Shown one piece after another: positions 1-6,711 of a stretch of DNA of 10,808 bases. Made by a program: the position numbers and the translations under genes. The stretch is taken from NCBI GenBank assembly GCA_903872255.1, contig CAIQJW010000041.1, positions 1-10,808 of the forward strand. Direction: 5' to 3'. The notes beneath the pieces were generated by a model, which worked only from the letters and a program-made list of their open reading frames with translations, did not search any database and was not told where the DNA came from. Source of the DNA: an uncultured delta proteobacterium. GTDB taxonomy: Bacteria > Desulfobacterota > Syntrophorhabdia > Syntrophorhabdales > Syntrophorhabdaceae. Position 1 is the first letter of the stretch. Each line of letters begins with the position of its first letter.

Positions 1-113
1 AAGGAAAGACTCCGGCACCGGCCGATGAAGGCATACGTTTGTGGCAAAGATCGATATGATCAATACCGGCGTGACCTCTAAAAAGAGGTAGCCAAAGCGG
101 CTGACGCCGCGTT
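1..113. other. Unresolved window edge with small hairpins
   Basis: No gene can be called here. On the minus strand one frame stays open from just inside the phosphatase 3' end to the window edge and encodes a hydrophobic stretch (LFLEVTPVLIISIFATN). It has no ATG, GTG or TTG near its beginning, so a downstream membrane gene is only a possibility. On the plus strand a 26-codon open frame ends in TAA at 79-81 and could be the tail of a gene from outside the window. Two short inverted repeats are visible, ACCTCT/AGAGGT (74-89) and GCGGC/GCCGC (97-110). Neither is followed by a T-run, so I do not call a terminator. Confidence 0.25.
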
Positions 114-1460
114 CTAACCCGTATATCTTATGGCCATTATGGTTATGTCATCGGACTGGTCCGCCCCTGATGCGAACCCGTGTATCTTCGAAAGGGTGAT
201 AGTTACCGTCTGATCGGCGGACATGCCCATCGTTTCTTTCAGCGCATCGGCAAGCCTTTCGTTGGTAAAAAAATTGCCCTCTTTGTCCATGGCTTCCGTA
301 ACACCATCCGTGTAATGAAAGATCACGTCGCCTGCCCCCAAAGAGACCTCCGTCGTTCTATACAACTCGTCCTCCATGGCGGCAAGCACAAGGCCTCCAT
401 TTCCGGAAAGCTCTTCAATGCGACGATCCTTGCGGACGATAAAAGGAGGGTTGTGCCCCGCATTGGCATATTCTACGCTGCCGGTCCGGATATTCAGGGT
501 TCCGCAGAAAACTGTGACAAACATGCCCGTTGCGTTCTCACGAGACAACGCGTTATTTACGTTTTCCAATATTTTGCCTGTGTTAATACCCTGCATCGCG
601 GTGGTCCTCAGCAGTGTTATGGTGACGGCCATAAAGAGCGACGCCGGAACACCCTTCCCGGAAACATCGCCAATGGCAAAGAACAGGCGGTCATCATCAA
701 TGAAGAAGAAATCGTAAAAATCGCCGCCCACCTCTTTGGCCGGTTCGAGTACTGCACCGATATCGAACTCTTTCCGATCGGGGAATGGAGGGAATATTCT
801 CGGTACAATACCCATCTGAATTTCCCGTGCCACCTTGAGTTCACCTTCTATCATTTGCTTTTCAGCTTCTACCGAGCGTTCTCTGATCAGATTGCTGATA
901 ATGAAGGCATATATTCCCATGCCCGCGCCATTCGCAACTACCATGGGGATAATAATCTTTTTTACCGCAGCGAGAGCCTCGTCAAAGGGACGGCTCATAA
1001 GTAAGGTAAGCCCCATATGAAAAAGCTCAACCCCGACCATGAAGACCACTCGGCCGCGCATGCCGGTGAGTTTGCCTTTCCTTAGCGAATACACAAGCCC
1101 TCCCGCAAGACCGGCGACCACAGTCGATATAGAGCAGGGTTCACAGGTAAGCCCACCCTGAAAGTAGCGGTGTATGCCTCCTATGAGTCCGGCGCATGTT
1201 CCTACCAGGGGCCCAGCGATGAGGCCCGCTATGGCCGGACCAAGATCCCGTATATTCGCAATTGCGCCCGCGACCTTAAATCCGCTCAGTGTCCCATAGA
1301 TGGAAAATGCACCGAAAATAAGGATAAGGTAGAACCGGTTGATGTTGGAGATCTTGCCGGTCATTACATCCGAATAGAACCTGCTTCGAGTCACCATATA
1401 GGCAACGACGATTATCACTGCCACACTATTGATAAGGGCTACAAATATCTCCGATTGCAT
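114..1460 (-). CDS. Membrane SpoIIE/RsbU-type PP2C phosphatase with LytS-like 5TM sensor
   Basis: This is a 448-residue membrane protein. Residues about 5-190 form hydrophobic helices with the small-residue pattern GPAIAGLIAGPLVG and IGGIHRYFQGG, which I read as a 5TM-5TMR_LYT (LytS-like) receptor domain. A short charged linker (about 192-215) carries the ELKVAREIQ motif typical before RsbU/SpoIIE catalytic domains. The PP2C domain fills the rest, with metal-ligand motifs GGDFYD (245-250), GDVSGKG (264-270), YTDGVTEA (383-390) and SDDITIMA near the C-terminus, so it should be an active Ser/Thr phosphatase. Family members dephosphorylate anti-sigma antagonists or STAS proteins, but no such partner is in the window. 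I chose the ATG at 1460 because GGGAG lies 5 nt upstream; the frame also extends to a TTG at 1508 without such a site. It follows the PAS-LuxR gene on the same strand after about 240 nt. Confidence 0.88.
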   Translation of the reverse strand: MQSEIFVALINSVAVIIVVAYMVTRSRFYSDVMTGKISNINRFYLILIFGAFSIYGTLSGFKVAGAIANIRDLGPAIAGLIAGPLVGTCAGLIGGIHRYFQGGLTCEPCSISTVVAGLAGGLVYSLRKGKLTGMRGRVVFMVGVELFHMGLTLLMSRPFDEALAAVKKIIIPMVVANGAGMGIYAFIISNLIRERSVEAEKQMIEGELKVAREIQMGIVPRIFPPFPDRKEFDIGAVLEPAKEVGGDFYDFFFIDDDRLFFAIGDVSGKGVPASLFMAVTITLLRTTAMQGINTGKILENVNNALSRENATGMFVTVFCGTLNIRTGSVEYANAGHNPPFIVRKDRRIEELSGNGGLVLAAMEDELYRTTEVSLGAGDVIFHYTDGVTEAMDKEGNFFTNERLADALKETMGMSADQTVTITLSKIHGFASGADQSDDITIMAIRYTG

Positions 1461-1704
1461 ACAGTCTCCCTGCCCATTCATTATCATCCAATGTAGTTTC
1501 AACCGCAAGACGGAAATGTTTGATTATGCCATCAATGGTTACTGGTACCATTAAAATACAAATACTCGCTTGCAGAAAGAAGGCGAGAAGCCAACGGGCA
1601 CGGCAGACAGGTCAGGTAAGAGTGTTTACAGGGAAAGAAGGGGAGGGAACGGGCCGGGAGAAGGGGAGAAAGGTTGACCCGATAATTAACCGGAATCAGG
1701 CGGG
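1461..1704. other. Intergenic region with polypyrimidine tract (minus strand) and small inverted repeat
   Basis: This gap separates the PAS-LuxR and phosphatase genes. I see no gene in it. Positions 1631-1673 are 40/43 purine on the plus strand, so the minus-strand transcript would be C/U-rich and G-poor just after the PAS-LuxR stop codon. That composition suits a Rho loading site, but this is inference from composition only. A 6-bp inverted repeat AATGGT/ACCATT (1534-1539 and 1547-1552, 7-nt spacer) lies about 75-90 nt before the phosphatase start and could be an operator. No convincing sigma70 promoter for the phosphatase was found, so read-through from the upstream gene is possible. Confidence 0.3.
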
Positions 1705-3312
1705 TTACTTGAGTGACATAAGGTGCGACCGGAGATTGGCCTTCTTGTTGTTCAGGTTGAGCTTTTTTCTGATATTGTCCCTGTGCGAGCATACGGCGCT
1801 CTGGGCCACGCCCATGATCTCCGCTATTTCCTTGGTTGTTTTCCCTTCCTTTATGAGGGAGGCAACCTCTATCTCCCTGGGAGTGAAGTTCATCTGCTGT
1901 ATGCTGTTCAAAAAGGGCGACACGATCTCATTGAGGTTGGACATAGCGATGTCGAGATAGGTCCTACACGGGGAATCGAGGCTGCTCTTAGATATCTTCT
2001 GCATATAGGGCAAAACCATCTGTCTCACGTTCGCCACGAACTTTCCTTCCAGTTCCCTCCTGTCTTCTTCCCTTTGATTCAACAGCACCCTGAGAGCTGC
2101 GTTGATGTCCTCGAGGTTCTTTGACTTGGTTGTCAGGTCCTGCTCGCGTTCAATTATTGCATCGATGAACTGCTTCCTTTCGGTAATGTCGTGGCAACTT
2201 CCCCGGTAGCCGAGGAGCCTGCCGTTTTTATCGAAACAAGGTGTCCCGTTAGCCTCGACAAAGATCAACCGGCCATCCTTGTGGATGTGCACGGTTTCAA
2301 AGGACTTGAAGGATCCTTTTTGAGAGAAGACCCTCCCGATAAGCGGCATCGCCCTTGCCGCCCCCTCGGGGGGCATGATATCGGCGGGGCTCCTGCCGAC
2401 AAGTTCCTCCGGTCTGTATCCAAGCACATCGTGTATTCTGGAGCTGATGTATGTGAGAACGAAATTTGCGTCCGTTTCCCATACCCACTCTACCATTGAT
2501 TCTACGAGTGAAAGGTATTGCAATTCTTTCGCCTTTCTTATCGCGACCTCCTCCTCCATCTCGGCGGTACGTATCGCCACGAGCTGCTCAAGCTGGTCAC
2601 GGTGCACTTTCAGTTCTTCCTCCATCTTCCTGCGGCCGGTGATGTCGCGATCGGTACCCCGATACCCTTTTAAATTTCCGGCAGCATCGTAGAAAGGAAG
2701 GCCATTTGTTTCCAGGACAACCGGATGTCCGTCTTTATGGATGTTGATATTTTGCAATGCGACAATTGGTTTTCCTTCCTTAATCAGTATGCCGACTATT
2801 CCCGGCAGGCCCTTTGCATCCTCCGGAGACATTAGATCATACGCTCTTTTGCCGAGGATCTCTTCCCGGTCGTACCCTAGTATATGTTTTATCTGCGGGC
2901 TGACGTAGGTATACCGTCCCTGGCGGTCCACCTCCCAGACCCAGTCGTACAACGTCTCGACTAATCCCTGAAATTGCTGGTGGCTCTCCCTAAGTGCCTC
3001 CTCAGCCTTTTTGCCTACGGTAATATCCCTGGAGATCTCGAGCACTGTAACGGGTTGGTTGTCTTTGTCTCTTGAAGCCACATTTGACGTGCAGTGGAAG
3101 TAAATTGTATTGCCTTCCTTATCGACAACTTCCGTGTCGTGTTCGTATGTCTTCCCATCCTTAAACGTTTTGAGGACAAGACAGGGATAGGGTTCGCACG
3201 GCTCACTTCGTCCATGGTAGGCTTCATAACATTTTCTGCCAATGATATCTTTTCCGAATGCTCCCGTGGCGATCGCATTGGCCCAGACAATGTTGAGCTC
3301 ACTATCGAGCAC
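1705..3312 (-). CDS. PAS-PAS-PAS-LuxR transcriptional regulator (5' end uncertain)
   Basis: A soluble sensor-regulator; 535 residues are readable from a GTG at 3312. Three PAS domains lie at about 1-98, 110-228 and 265-378. The second and third end in the PAC-type signature GYRG..(D/H)DIT.R. Helical linkers at about 228-262 and 380-430 probably form coiled coils. Residues 475-535 are a LuxR/GerE helix-turn-helix (FTPREIEVASLIKEGKTTKEIA then HRDNIRKKL), so the protein should bind DNA and couple ligand or redox sensing to transcription. PAS1 carries three close cysteines (28, 39, 44), possibly a metal or redox site. There is no receiver or kinase domain. The GTG is almost certainly not the true start: it cuts PAS1 after its first helix, has no ribosome site, and the same frame upstream encodes a good PAS beginning (NAILAAIPDHISVLDSE). 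The frame stays open to the G6 tract at 3424-3429, described separately. Confidence 0.85.
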   Translation of the reverse strand: MLDSELNIVWANAIATGAFGKDIIGRKCYEAYHGRSEPCEPYPCLVLKTFKDGKTYEHDTEVVDKEGNTIYFHCTSNVASRDKDNQPVTVLEISRDITVGKKAEEALRESHQQFQGLVETLYDWVWEVDRQGRYTYVSPQIKHILGYDREEILGKRAYDLMSPEDAKGLPGIVGILIKEGKPIVALQNINIHKDGHPVVLETNGLPFYDAAGNLKGYRGTDRDITGRRKMEEELKVHRDQLEQLVAIRTAEMEEEVAIRKAKELQYLSLVESMVEWVWETDANFVLTYISSRIHDVLGYRPEELVGRSPADIMPPEGAARAMPLIGRVFSQKGSFKSFETVHIHKDGRLIFVEANGTPCFDKNGRLLGYRGSCHDITERKQFIDAIIEREQDLTTKSKNLEDINAALRVLLNQREEDRRELEGKFVANVRQMVLPYMQKISKSSLDSPCRTYLDIAMSNLNEIVSPFLNSIQQMNFTPREIEVASLIKEGKTTKEIAEIMGVAQSAVCSHRDNIRKKLNLNNKKANLRSHLMSLK

Positions 3313-3436
3313 GCTGATATGGTCGGGGATCGCTGCCAGTATTGCATTGAGTTTGCCCTCGCTTTTCTTCAGGGCTTCTTCCGACTGCTTGTTATCGTGA
3401 TCTGTTCCCGATTGTTCCAGGTTCCCCCCATTTCAT
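3313..3436 (-). other. Probable missing N-terminal coding segment of the PAS-LuxR gene, with G6 tract
   Basis: The PAS-LuxR frame continues upstream of the GTG at 3312 until a TGA at 3433-3435, with no ATG, GTG or TTG between. An ATG at 3434-3436 begins a different frame that stops after 14 codons. The two frames meet at a run of six G on the minus strand (3424-3429). If that run had five G, the ATG would read MKWGNLEQSG and continue into the PAS1 helix KSEGKLNAILAAIPDH, restoring a full-length gene of about 576 residues. A sequencing or assembly error, a decayed start, a CTG start at 3420, or slippage-based switching would all explain this. No clear Shine-Dalgarno site precedes the ATG. Confidence 0.55.
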
Positions 3437-3452
3437 TACTGTACGTGCAGTA
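3437..3452. promoter_or_regulatory. 16-bp imperfect palindrome next to the PAS-LuxR start
   Basis: TACTGTACGTGCAGTA is palindromic at 14 of 16 positions and directly abuts the candidate ATG of the PAS-LuxR gene. Its size and symmetry suit a LuxR-type dimer, so autoregulation is plausible. This is inferred from symmetry and position only. Confidence 0.35.
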
Positions 3453-3503
3453 CAATGCCATGCTAACACGAAAAAATAAAGAACTGGATAACTATTTATT
3501 GCG

Positions 3504-3536
3504 GGTATAATATGGGTTTATTTACCATAGTATACC
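3504..3536. promoter_or_regulatory. Long inverted repeat (12-N9-12) in the divergent intergenic region
   Basis: GGTATAATATGG (3504-3515) and CCATAGTATACC (3525-3536) are complementary at 11 of 12 positions around a 9-nt A/T-rich spacer. The left arm contains a TATAAT and the right arm, read on the minus strand, contains TATACT, so the element overlaps possible -10 boxes in both directions. That suggests an operator for the divergent PAS-LuxR and J-domain genes. The N9 spacing is the same as in the HrcA operator CIRCE, but the arms are unrelated to the CIRCE consensus. A transcribed hairpin is the alternative; there is no T-run, so it is not a standard terminator. Confidence 0.5.
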
Positions 3537-3631
3537 AGACTGGATTGCCGGCCTTGAATACAAGCTCAGGTGCATTACGGGTGAGTAACGGTTTATTTTG
3601 CATCAGGGAAATACCGGTTCAAAATCTTAGA

Positions 3632-3698
3632 ATGTCCCGTTCGCGTCAGAAATGAAAGCCGCGGCGCAATATTATTGCACATGGTTGCCGCGGGACAT
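3632..3698. promoter_or_regulatory. Nested inverted repeats upstream of the J-domain gene
   Basis: ATGTCCCG (3632-3639) is perfectly complementary to CGGGACAT (3691-3698). Inside, CCGCGGC (3659-3665) pairs perfectly with GCCGCGG (3687-3693), continued by GCAAT/ATTGC around a 3-nt loop (3666-3678). The two pairings share bases 3691-3693 and cannot fully form together. This is the geometry of a switchable leader RNA or of overlapping operator half-sites. A weak promoter (TTGCCG at 3685-3690, 17-nt spacer, TATGCT at 3708-3713) would place most of the element upstream of the transcript start, favouring an operator. Confidence 0.35.
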
Positions 3699-3740
3699 AA
3701 ATTGCAGTATGCTGTGTGAAATTTGTCCAGGGGCCAAGGT

Positions 3741-4517
3741 GTGAACGAGAAAGATTACTATGAAACACTTGAAATAAACAGTGAGGCTTCGGCCAAAATA
3801 ATAAAGGATGCCTATAGGAGGCTCGCTTTTCAGTACCACCCGGACAGGAATTCCGGGGATGCCGCTGCGGTTGAACGCATGAAAGGTATAAATGAGGCGT
3901 ACGCCGTTCTGTCCGACCCGGTAAAAAGGGAACAGTATGACAATTTAAGGCATGCCTACGGCAACTCTGCGTATGACAGGTTCCGGCAAGACCACTCGGA
4001 AAATGATATCTTCAGGGATTCGGATATTAACCAGATCTTTGAAGAATTCTCACGATCATTCGGCTTCAGGAATTTCGAAGATATATTCAGAGAAGCCTAC
4101 GGTCCCGGATACCGGACCTTTCAGTTCAAGCAGGGGAACGTCTTTGGCCGGGGTTTCGTCTTTACCGGTCGCATGAAGCAGGATGCTTTTTCTCCGGACG
4201 CCCGGCGCGGGGTATTTTCGGGCCTCGTGGGAAAGCTGGCAGGATATGCACTGAAAAAGATTGCCGGTATCGGCACCCAACAGGACATCGACCGTTACGA
4301 CGTGCTGAAGTTAACACCCGAACAAGCAAGACAAGGCGGCAAGATCCCTTATACGGACAAAAAGGATTCGCGCAGCATCCTGATCTCGGTCCCCCCCGGC
4401 ATAACCCACGGAAAGGTCATCCGTTTGCGGGGATTAGGGCCCGGCGCTCTCTATTTGAAAGCCGAGATCACAAAACCATTGCTCCAGAAGATCGCGGAAC
4501 TTCTTAAAGCGAGATAA
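3741..4517 (+). CDS. J-domain co-chaperone without zinc finger (DnaJ/CbpA-like)
   Basis: This is a 258-residue cytoplasmic protein that should stimulate a DnaK-type Hsp70. Residues 3-70 form a J domain (KDYYETLEI, then the HPD triad at 33-35 and the YAVLSDPVKREQYD end). The next 115 residues are a linker rich in Phe, Gly and Arg, with no CxxCxGxG zinc repeats. The last part (about 186-245, LTPEQARQGGKIPY, RSILISVPPGITHGKVIRLRGLG) resembles the C-terminal substrate-binding beta domain of DnaJ/CbpA. With one such domain it is shorter than CbpA (about 300 residues) or DnaJ (about 375). I chose the GTG at 3741 because AGGGG sits 7 nt upstream and the J domain begins at once; a TTG at 3723 is the alternative. 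It is divergent from the PAS-LuxR gene, and no dnaK or grpE is next to it, so this is an accessory J protein. Confidence 0.85.
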   Translation: MNEKDYYETLEINSEASAKIIKDAYRRLAFQYHPDRNSGDAAAVERMKGINEAYAVLSDPVKREQYDNLRHAYGNSAYDRFRQDHSENDIFRDSDINQIFEEFSRSFGFRNFEDIFREAYGPGYRTFQFKQGNVFGRGFVFTGRMKQDAFSPDARRGVFSGLVGKLAGYALKKIAGIGTQQDIDRYDVLKLTPEQARQGGKIPYTDKKDSRSILISVPPGITHGKVIRLRGLGPGALYLKAEITKPLLQKIAELLKAR

Positions 4518-4797
4518 CAGGCGGCCCATTGCAGCCCCTCGTATCTATCATGTGATCATATCGGGCCTACCGACAACGTCTTGCCCCATATGCACGGCAT
4601 ATCAATTGGATTTTACTCTCCCAATATCGTATAAATATCTTAGGAAAGCTTTTTAACATAAATTGACAATACTGCACTTTTTATTGCCTGGTATGGAAAC
4701 ATAGACGAAATGATCCCGCTGGCGAATGACGGTAAAGACGACACCGGAAAATAACGGAATTCGGCATGATTCGTAAATTTCACAGGAGGAATGACAT
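4518..4797. other. Intergenic region upstream of the NifU-like operon
   Basis: No gene is seen in these 280 nt. The J-domain gene has no clear rho-independent terminator here. A small perfect hairpin, ATATGC/GCATAT with a 3-nt loop (4588-4602), lies upstream of the candidate promoter and could be an operator. Confidence 0.3.
4606..4635 (+). promoter_or_regulatory. Candidate sigma70 promoter for the NifU-like/GGGtGRT operon
   Basis: TTGGAT (4606-4611) and TATAAA (4630-4635) are separated by 18 nt. The -10 matches 5/6 and the -35 only 3/6. It would give a leader of about 155 nt. A perfect TTGACA at 4663-4668 has no matching -10 at 16-18 nt. Confidence 0.3.
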
Positions 4798-5490
4798 ATG
4801 ATCTATTCTCAGGAAGTTCAAAATATGTGCCCGGTAACAAAAGGAGCGAATCACGGTCCGGCGGCCATCCCTCAGGAAGGCAAATGGACACAGGTAAAAG
4901 AGATAAAAGACATCAATGCCTTTACCCATGGCATAGGCTGGTGTGCCCCGCAGCAGGGGGCATGCAAGCTGACCCTTAATGTAAAGGAAGGCATAATTGA
5001 GGAGGCTCTGGTCGAAGCTATCGGATGTTCAGGTATGACCCATTCAGCGGCCATGTCCGCGGAGATACTCCCGGGGAAAACGATACTCGAGGCGTTAAAT
5101 ACCGACCTCGTATGTGATGCCATCAACACGGCGATGAGGGAACTGTTCCTCCAGATCGTCTACGGCAGAAGCCAGTCTGCATTTTCTGAGGGCGGGTTAG
5201 CGATCGGGGCCGGACTCGAAGACTTAGGTAAGGGGCTGCGCAGCCAGGTGGCCACAATGTACGGCACACGGGCGAAGGGTGCCCGATACCTCGAGATGGC
5301 GGAAGGGTATATCACGAGAATAGCCCTTGACGGCAATAATGAGATCATCGGCTACGAATTTGTGAGCCTTGGCCGGATGATGGAGATGATCGCCAAGGGC
5401 ATGGACGCGAACGAGGCCTTGAAAAAGGCATCCGGTAAATACGGGCGCGTTGACGAAGCAGCAAGGCTCATCGATCCGAGACACGAATAA
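4798..5490 (+). CDS. NifU-like iron-sulfur cluster assembly scaffold family protein
   Basis: A 230-residue cytoplasmic protein. Its middle resembles the NifU/IscU N-terminal scaffold fold: GCSGMTHSAAMSAEILPGKT (76-95) matches the family's 'GCG....S.....GKT' segment. Cysteines at 11, 49, 56, 77 and 106 could supply cluster ligands, though the spacing is not that of classical IscU. The N-terminal CPVT and WCAPQQGACKL segments and the C-terminal half (GLRSQVATMYGTRAKGARYLEMAEGYI) are not in NifU and mark the subfamily that travels with GGGtGRT proteins. The start is secure: AGGAGG lies 8 nt before the ATG. The GGGtGRT gene follows after 11 nt, so the two form an operon. Cluster scaffolding is inferred from the family; the real client or substrate is unknown to me. 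Confidence 0.82.
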   Translation: MIYSQEVQNMCPVTKGANHGPAAIPQEGKWTQVKEIKDINAFTHGIGWCAPQQGACKLTLNVKEGIIEEALVEAIGCSGMTHSAAMSAEILPGKTILEALNTDLVCDAINTAMRELFLQIVYGRSQSAFSEGGLAIGAGLEDLGKGLRSQVATMYGTRAKGARYLEMAEGYITRIALDGNNEIIGYEFVSLGRMMEMIAKGMDANEALKKASGKYGRVDEAARLIDPRHE

Positions 5491-5501
5491 GGAGGCGGGA
5501 C

Positions 5502-6500
5502 ATGGCACTATTTGAAAATTACGAAAGAAGGATCGGGCAGATAAACGAGACATTGAAAAAATACGGGATCTCTTCGATAGAGGAAGCGAAACAGATATGC
5601 GACGCAAAGGGAATAGACCCGTACACGATAGCAAAAGAAACACAGCCTATTTGCTTTGAAAACGCCGGCTGGGCCTATGTGGTCGGGGCAGCCATCGCTA
5701 TTAAGAAAGGGTGTGCAAAGGCAGCCGAGGCAGCCGAGGCCATCGGTGAAGGATTGCAGGCATTCTGCCTGCCCGGTTCGGTCGCAGACGACAGAAAGGT
5801 CGGTCTCGGGCACGGGAACCTTGCCGCCATGCTTCTCAGTGAAAATACGAAGTGCTTTGCCTTCCTGGCGGGCCACGAGTCTTTTGCTGCTGCGGAGGGG
5901 GCCATTGGAATAGCGAAATCCGCGAACAAGGTCAGAAAAGAACCCTTGAAGGTCATACTGAACGGACTGGGCAAGGATGCCGCGCAGATCATTTCGCGGA
6001 TCAACGGCTTTACGTATGTCAGAACCCGCTTCGATTACCTGTCCGGAAAGCTTGAGATCGTCGAAGAGAGGCAATATTCAAAAGACGCCCGGGGCACCGT
6101 GAGGTGCTACGGTTCCGACGACGTCCGGGAAGGCGTTTCCATCATGCACTATGAAAAGGTCGATGTCTCGATCACGGGTAATTCGACAAATCCGACACGG
6201 TTCCAACACCCCGTTGCCGGCACATATAAAAAGGAGTGCATCGAAGCAGGCAGAAAATATTTTTCGGTCGCATCGGGCGGGGGTACCGGAAGAACATTGC
6301 ATCCCGACAACATGGCGGCCGGGCCGGCGTCCTATGGTATGACGGACACGATGGGCCGAATGCATTCGGACGCCCAGTTTGCCGGCTCGTCATCAGTCCC
6401 CGCTCATGTGGAGATGATGGGGTTCCTCGGCATGGGGAACAATCCCATGGTTGGCGCGACGGTAGCAGTAGCCGTGGCCCTCGAGCAGGCATCGCGCTAA
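5502..6500 (+). CDS. GGGtGRT family protein of unknown function
   Basis: A 332-residue soluble protein belonging to the family named after its glycine motif: GGGTGRT lies at 259-265, followed by the conserved tail LHPDNMAAGPASYGMTDTMG and an Ala/Gly/Met-rich C-terminus. No signal peptide or membrane helix is evident. The middle has several small-residue segments (GHGNLAAML, FLAGHESFAAAEGAIG) that could build a nucleotide- or cofactor-binding fold, but I recognise no catalytic motif. Seven cysteines are present (33, 51, 71, 89, 118, 202, 246). GGAGG overlaps the end of the spacer 6 nt before the ATG. The family is regularly paired with the NifU-like protein encoded just upstream, which suggests a joint function, perhaps a Fe-S-dependent step in anaerobes. 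No reaction is assigned. Confidence 0.85.
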   Translation: MALFENYERRIGQINETLKKYGISSIEEAKQICDAKGIDPYTIAKETQPICFENAGWAYVVGAAIAIKKGCAKAAEAAEAIGEGLQAFCLPGSVADDRKVGLGHGNLAAMLLSENTKCFAFLAGHESFAAAEGAIGIAKSANKVRKEPLKVILNGLGKDAAQIISRINGFTYVRTRFDYLSGKLEIVEERQYSKDARGTVRCYGSDDVREGVSIMHYEKVDVSITGNSTNPTRFQHPVAGTYKKECIEAGRKYFSVASGGGTGRTLHPDNMAAGPASYGMTDTMGRMHSDAQFAGSSSVPAHVEMMGFLGMGNNPMVGATVAVAVALEQASR

Positions 6501-6531
6501 ATGTGTCCGCCGGAAAAGTTTTTTGCATTTG

Positions 6532-6550
6532 GCGCCGTAGCGCCCGGCGC
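6532..6550 (+). other. GC-rich hairpin after the GGGtGRT gene
   Basis: GCGCCG (6532-6537) and CGGCGC (6545-6550) form a 6-bp stem with a 7-nt loop, upstream of the main terminator and without a T-run after it. It may protect the 3' end of the transcript or help termination. Confidence 0.3.
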
Positions 6551-6600
6551 GAATCGGCGGTAAGCGTCAAGATTAACGACACTGGATTGTCAACAATTGG

Positions 6601-6634
6601 GAGCCTGGATAAGCATATCCGGGCTCTAGTTTTT
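6601..6634 (+). terminator. Rho-independent terminator of the NifU-like/GGGtGRT operon
   Basis: GAGCCTGGATA (6601-6611) pairs with TATCCGGGCTC (6616-6626) as an 11-bp stem with one T-G wobble and a 4-nt loop. It is followed by TAG and a T5 run (6630-6634). It is about 100 nt past the GGGtGRT stop codon and closes the operon. Confidence 0.88.
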
Positions 6635-6711
6635 CTAACACCCCGAAAACATTGGATCTCATAACCGGCATGAATTTTGCTTTCAGTGTATAACAAATAC
6701 CTGGAGGAAAA

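Noticed and set aside
180..1004. 274-codon open frame antisense to the phosphatase
   Set aside because: The minus strand encodes a complete, motif-rich phosphatase here; the antisense product has no recognisable domain or ribosome site.
3544..3580. Possible heat-shock (sigma32-type) promoter before the J-domain gene, from CTTGAA at about 3554
   Set aside because: No CCCCAT-like -10 element follows at a suitable distance.
3577..3590. ACGGGTGAGTAACG, identical to a conserved stretch of bacterial 16S rRNA
   Set aside because: Only these 14 bases match; the flanks are unrelated to 16S rRNA, so it is taken as chance and not an rRNA fragment.
4663..4668. Perfect TTGACA box upstream of the NifU-like gene
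   Set aside because: No acceptable -10 element lies 16-18 nt downstream.
6172..6696. 174-codon open frame on the minus strand over the GGGtGRT 3' end and terminator
   Set aside because: It is Arg/Pro/Cys-rich in a shadow-like way, runs across a clear plus-strand terminator and lacks a ribosome site.
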